The notes below the pieces were generated by a model. That model did not search any database. It saw only the letters and a list, made by a program, of their open reading frames with translations, and was not told the DNA's origin. From positions 778,686 to 842,685 of the forward strand of contig NZ_FQWQ01000003.1 in assembly GCF_900129725.1 (NCBI RefSeq): a stretch of 64,000 nt of DNA, in the 5' to 3' direction. Shown piece after piece: positions 62,670 to 64,000 of the stretch (its first letter is position 1; every line of letters starts with the position of its first letter). This stretch comes from Chryseolinea serpens (GTDB lineage: Bacteria; Bacteroidota; Bacteroidia; Cytophagales; Cyclobacteriaceae). The position numbers were made by a program, and so were the translations under genes.

Positions 62670-63452
62670 CTACTCATCCGCACGACTTCCTTTCGATTTA
62701 CTCTTCTCCTTCTTAGCTGGCTTATACTTTTCTTTGGTATCGGATTTGTCCTTTTGCTTGTCTTTGTCTTTGTCTTTGACCTTGGTCTTATCCTTAGTCT
62801 TTTCCTTAATCTTATCCTTATCCTTATCCTTGTCTTTATCCTTATCAGCCGATGAATTCAACTCGTCTTGTAAGATGGCTTCGTCATCATCATGATCATC
62901 CCAATCGAAGCGATCATTATCCAGGTCAACGTCTACATCAACATCCATGTCGACATCAACTTCCACGGGTTCAACATCGATATCCACTTCCTCGATATCA
63001 ACTTCTACAGGCTCAACATCGATATCCATTTCCTCGACATCAACTTCAACGGGTTCAACATCAACGTCAATATCCTCGATATCAACTTCCACAGGTTCAA
63101 CATCAACGTCGATATCCTCGATATCAACCTCTACTGGCTCAACATCAATGTCCAGGTCTTCCAGCTCCTCCTCCATCGATTCCATGGCCAGTTCAATACT
63201 CGATTCAACCTCGTTTTCGATCTCCGCCTCGTCTATGTCAATATCAATATCCCATTCATTTGATCGGGTAGATACTTTCCTCAGACCCCTTGACCGGTCT
63301 GACTCGTCAGTAGGCTCATCTGTTTTGATCTTTTCTTTTTCAGGCTTCTTTTCCTGCTTTGCAGGTGCGGGGCCGACAGCCTGCGAAAAACCAGGCACAG
63401 CGATCATAAAAATCATCGCGAAAGCGACAAGGAAGCGGCTAAAAGGGCTCAT
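62670..63452 (-). CDS. Secreted acidic protein with 14-residue repeats and Lys/Asp tail
   Basis: A 260-residue protein with a signal peptide (about 1-25, ending PGFSQ). A central block (about 100-175) repeats VEPVEVDIEDIDVD-like units of 14 residues five to six times. The DNA repeats at 42 bp. An Asp-rich part follows, then a tail of alternating D and K (about 205-245). The opposite charges of the two halves suggest strong self-association or Ca/cation binding. No family is recognised. It may be prone to repeat-number change. Confidence 0.75.
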   Translation of the reverse strand: MSPFSRFLVAFAMIFMIAVPGFSQAVGPAPAKQEKKPEKEKIKTDEPTDESDRSRGLRKVSTRSNEWDIDIDIDEAEIENEVESSIELAMESMEEELEDLDIDVEPVEVDIEDIDVDVEPVEVDIEDIDVDVEPVEVDVEEMDIDVEPVEVDIEEVDIDVEPVEVDVDMDVDVDVDLDNDRFDWDDHDDDEAILQDELNSSADKDKDKDKDKDKIKEKTKDKTKVKDKDKDKQKDKSDTKEKYKPAKKEKSKSKGSRADE

Positions 63453-63545
63453 AGCGAATTGGGAGTTTGGTACATAGCTACAATACCATCACTTTTAAAG
63501 AAGGTTACAGCGGCTGCCGACATATTCTTCCCAGCCAGCACGTCA

Positions 63546-63716
63546 GCACAGCACCCCCGTCTCAGGACCATGCGATCCCGGGGTAGCATAGTCTCCTGTC
63601 TCAGGGACTATGCGATCTCGTGGTAGCATAGTCCCCTGCCTCAGTGACTATGCGTTCTCCGCGGCAGCCTGGTCTCCTGCCTCAAGGTATGCGTTCTCCA
63701 GGGACTATGCGTTCTC
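63546..63716. repeat. Tandem 40-bp GCATAGTC hairpin array
   Basis: Hairpins with arms GCATAGTC and GACTATGC occur at 63586-63613 and 63626-63653 (period 40 bp), with degenerate copies before and after. The last half unit runs into the stop codon of the next gene. The unit matches 62620-62647. Confidence 0.8.
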
Positions 63717-64000
63717 ATCCAACCACTTCTCCGCCTCCTCCGCGCTCCTGAAATTCTTCTTCGGAAACTGCGTAGTCTTCGCCACCGCATCCAACTGCAT
63801 CTCCGCCACATCATCTTTCACGAGCTCGGCCACTTTCCTGACACCGCCCTTCAACAACGTCGCCTGGGCCTGCTCATGAAGCTTGCGCACTTCCTGGGGA
63901 TGGGTTTTCATTTCACGCGCATCGGTCAGCAACGTGAAACCACTTTTTAATTTTGAAACGGCCTTGGTCCAGTCCGGCAAATAGTCGGGCACCACTTCCG
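63705..64000 (-). CDS. STAS/SpoIIAA-like small protein, 5' end outside the window
   Basis: At least 96 residues are visible (VVPDYLPDWTKAVSKLKSG ... EEAEKWLDENA). The pattern resembles SpoIIAA/STAS-like small proteins of Bacteroidota. The frame is open to the window edge, and a GTG at 63995 is unlikely to be the true start, so the N-terminus is cut off. Its stop codon lies inside the 40-bp repeat array. Confidence 0.6.
   Translation of the reverse strand, partial: EVVPDYLPDWTKAVSKLKSGFTLLTDAREMKTHPQEVRKLHEQAQATLLKGGVRKVAELVKDDVAEMQLDAVAKTTQFPKKNFRSAEEAEKWLDENA

Noticed and set aside
63546-63716. CRISPR array
   Set aside because: Units are contiguous 40-bp hairpins with no unique spacers and no cas genes nearby.

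Overview
The window looks like a chromosomal segment of a member of the Bacteroidota, most likely order Cytophagales (Chryseolinea/Ohtaekwangia-like). The evidence is a secreted protease with a type IX secretion (T9SS) C-terminal domain, a gingipain-like PorU2-type C25 peptidase, a Bacteroidota-type acyl-ornithine transcarbamylase inside a compact arginine operon, many conserved Bacteroidota families (DUF2911, DUF4905, DUF1080, YfhO), and promoter -7 elements of the TAnnTTTG type a short way upstream of several starts. GC content is medium (about 50% by eye). No rRNA, tRNA, transposase, integrase or CRISPR array was seen.

Layout. 0-15 kb: a GH43-like secreted glycosidase, a transglutaminase-like protein, a T9SS-exported serine protease, a GNAT acetyltransferase, a DUF1080 protein and assorted membrane proteins and lipoproteins. 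15.3-19.4 kb: an AT-richer accessory patch with a TIR-domain protein overlapping a DUF5343-like protein (candidate immune pair), an XRE regulator with an apparent homopolymer frameshift, orphan genes, and two attC-like folded sites. 19.4-28.4 kb: an amino-acid permease, an alpha/beta hydrolase, kdsB and an NfeD-type membrane protease, DUF4905, a LysM protein, an OmpA protein and a lipoprotein. 28.4-33 kb: phenylacetyl-CoA epoxidase genes paaA, paaB (internally duplicated), paaC and paaD with a DinB-like gene, controlled by a TetR regulator with two matching 14-bp operator candidates. 33-38.6 kb: an outer-membrane protein, an anti-sigma-like protein, an ECF sigma factor, a PspC protein and its PadR regulator. 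39-43.9 kb: the 1640-residue PorU2-like protein.

44.5-53.8 kb holds a nine-gene arginine operon: GNAT-argG-argC-argD-argF'-argB-argE-isochorismatase-like-argH. It is preceded by a short leader ORF ending in clustered Arg codons. 54-64 kb: a rhomboid-MORN-TonB_C fusion, a Tat-exported Gfo/Idh/MocA oxidoreductase, a YfhO membrane protein, moaA, a 56-residue membrane protein, a cyclase-family hydrolase, small conserved proteins and a strikingly repetitive acidic protein.

Intergenic spaces carry several hairpin-forming repeat families: a GTTGTTGG hairpin, a GCATAGTC hairpin, a TCCGGGTACC hairpin and a CTTCG-AAGCTT element. The most interesting unexplained items are the TIR/DUF5343 pair in its cassette-like setting, the Arg-rich leader, the active-site deviations in the arginine operon and the repeat families.
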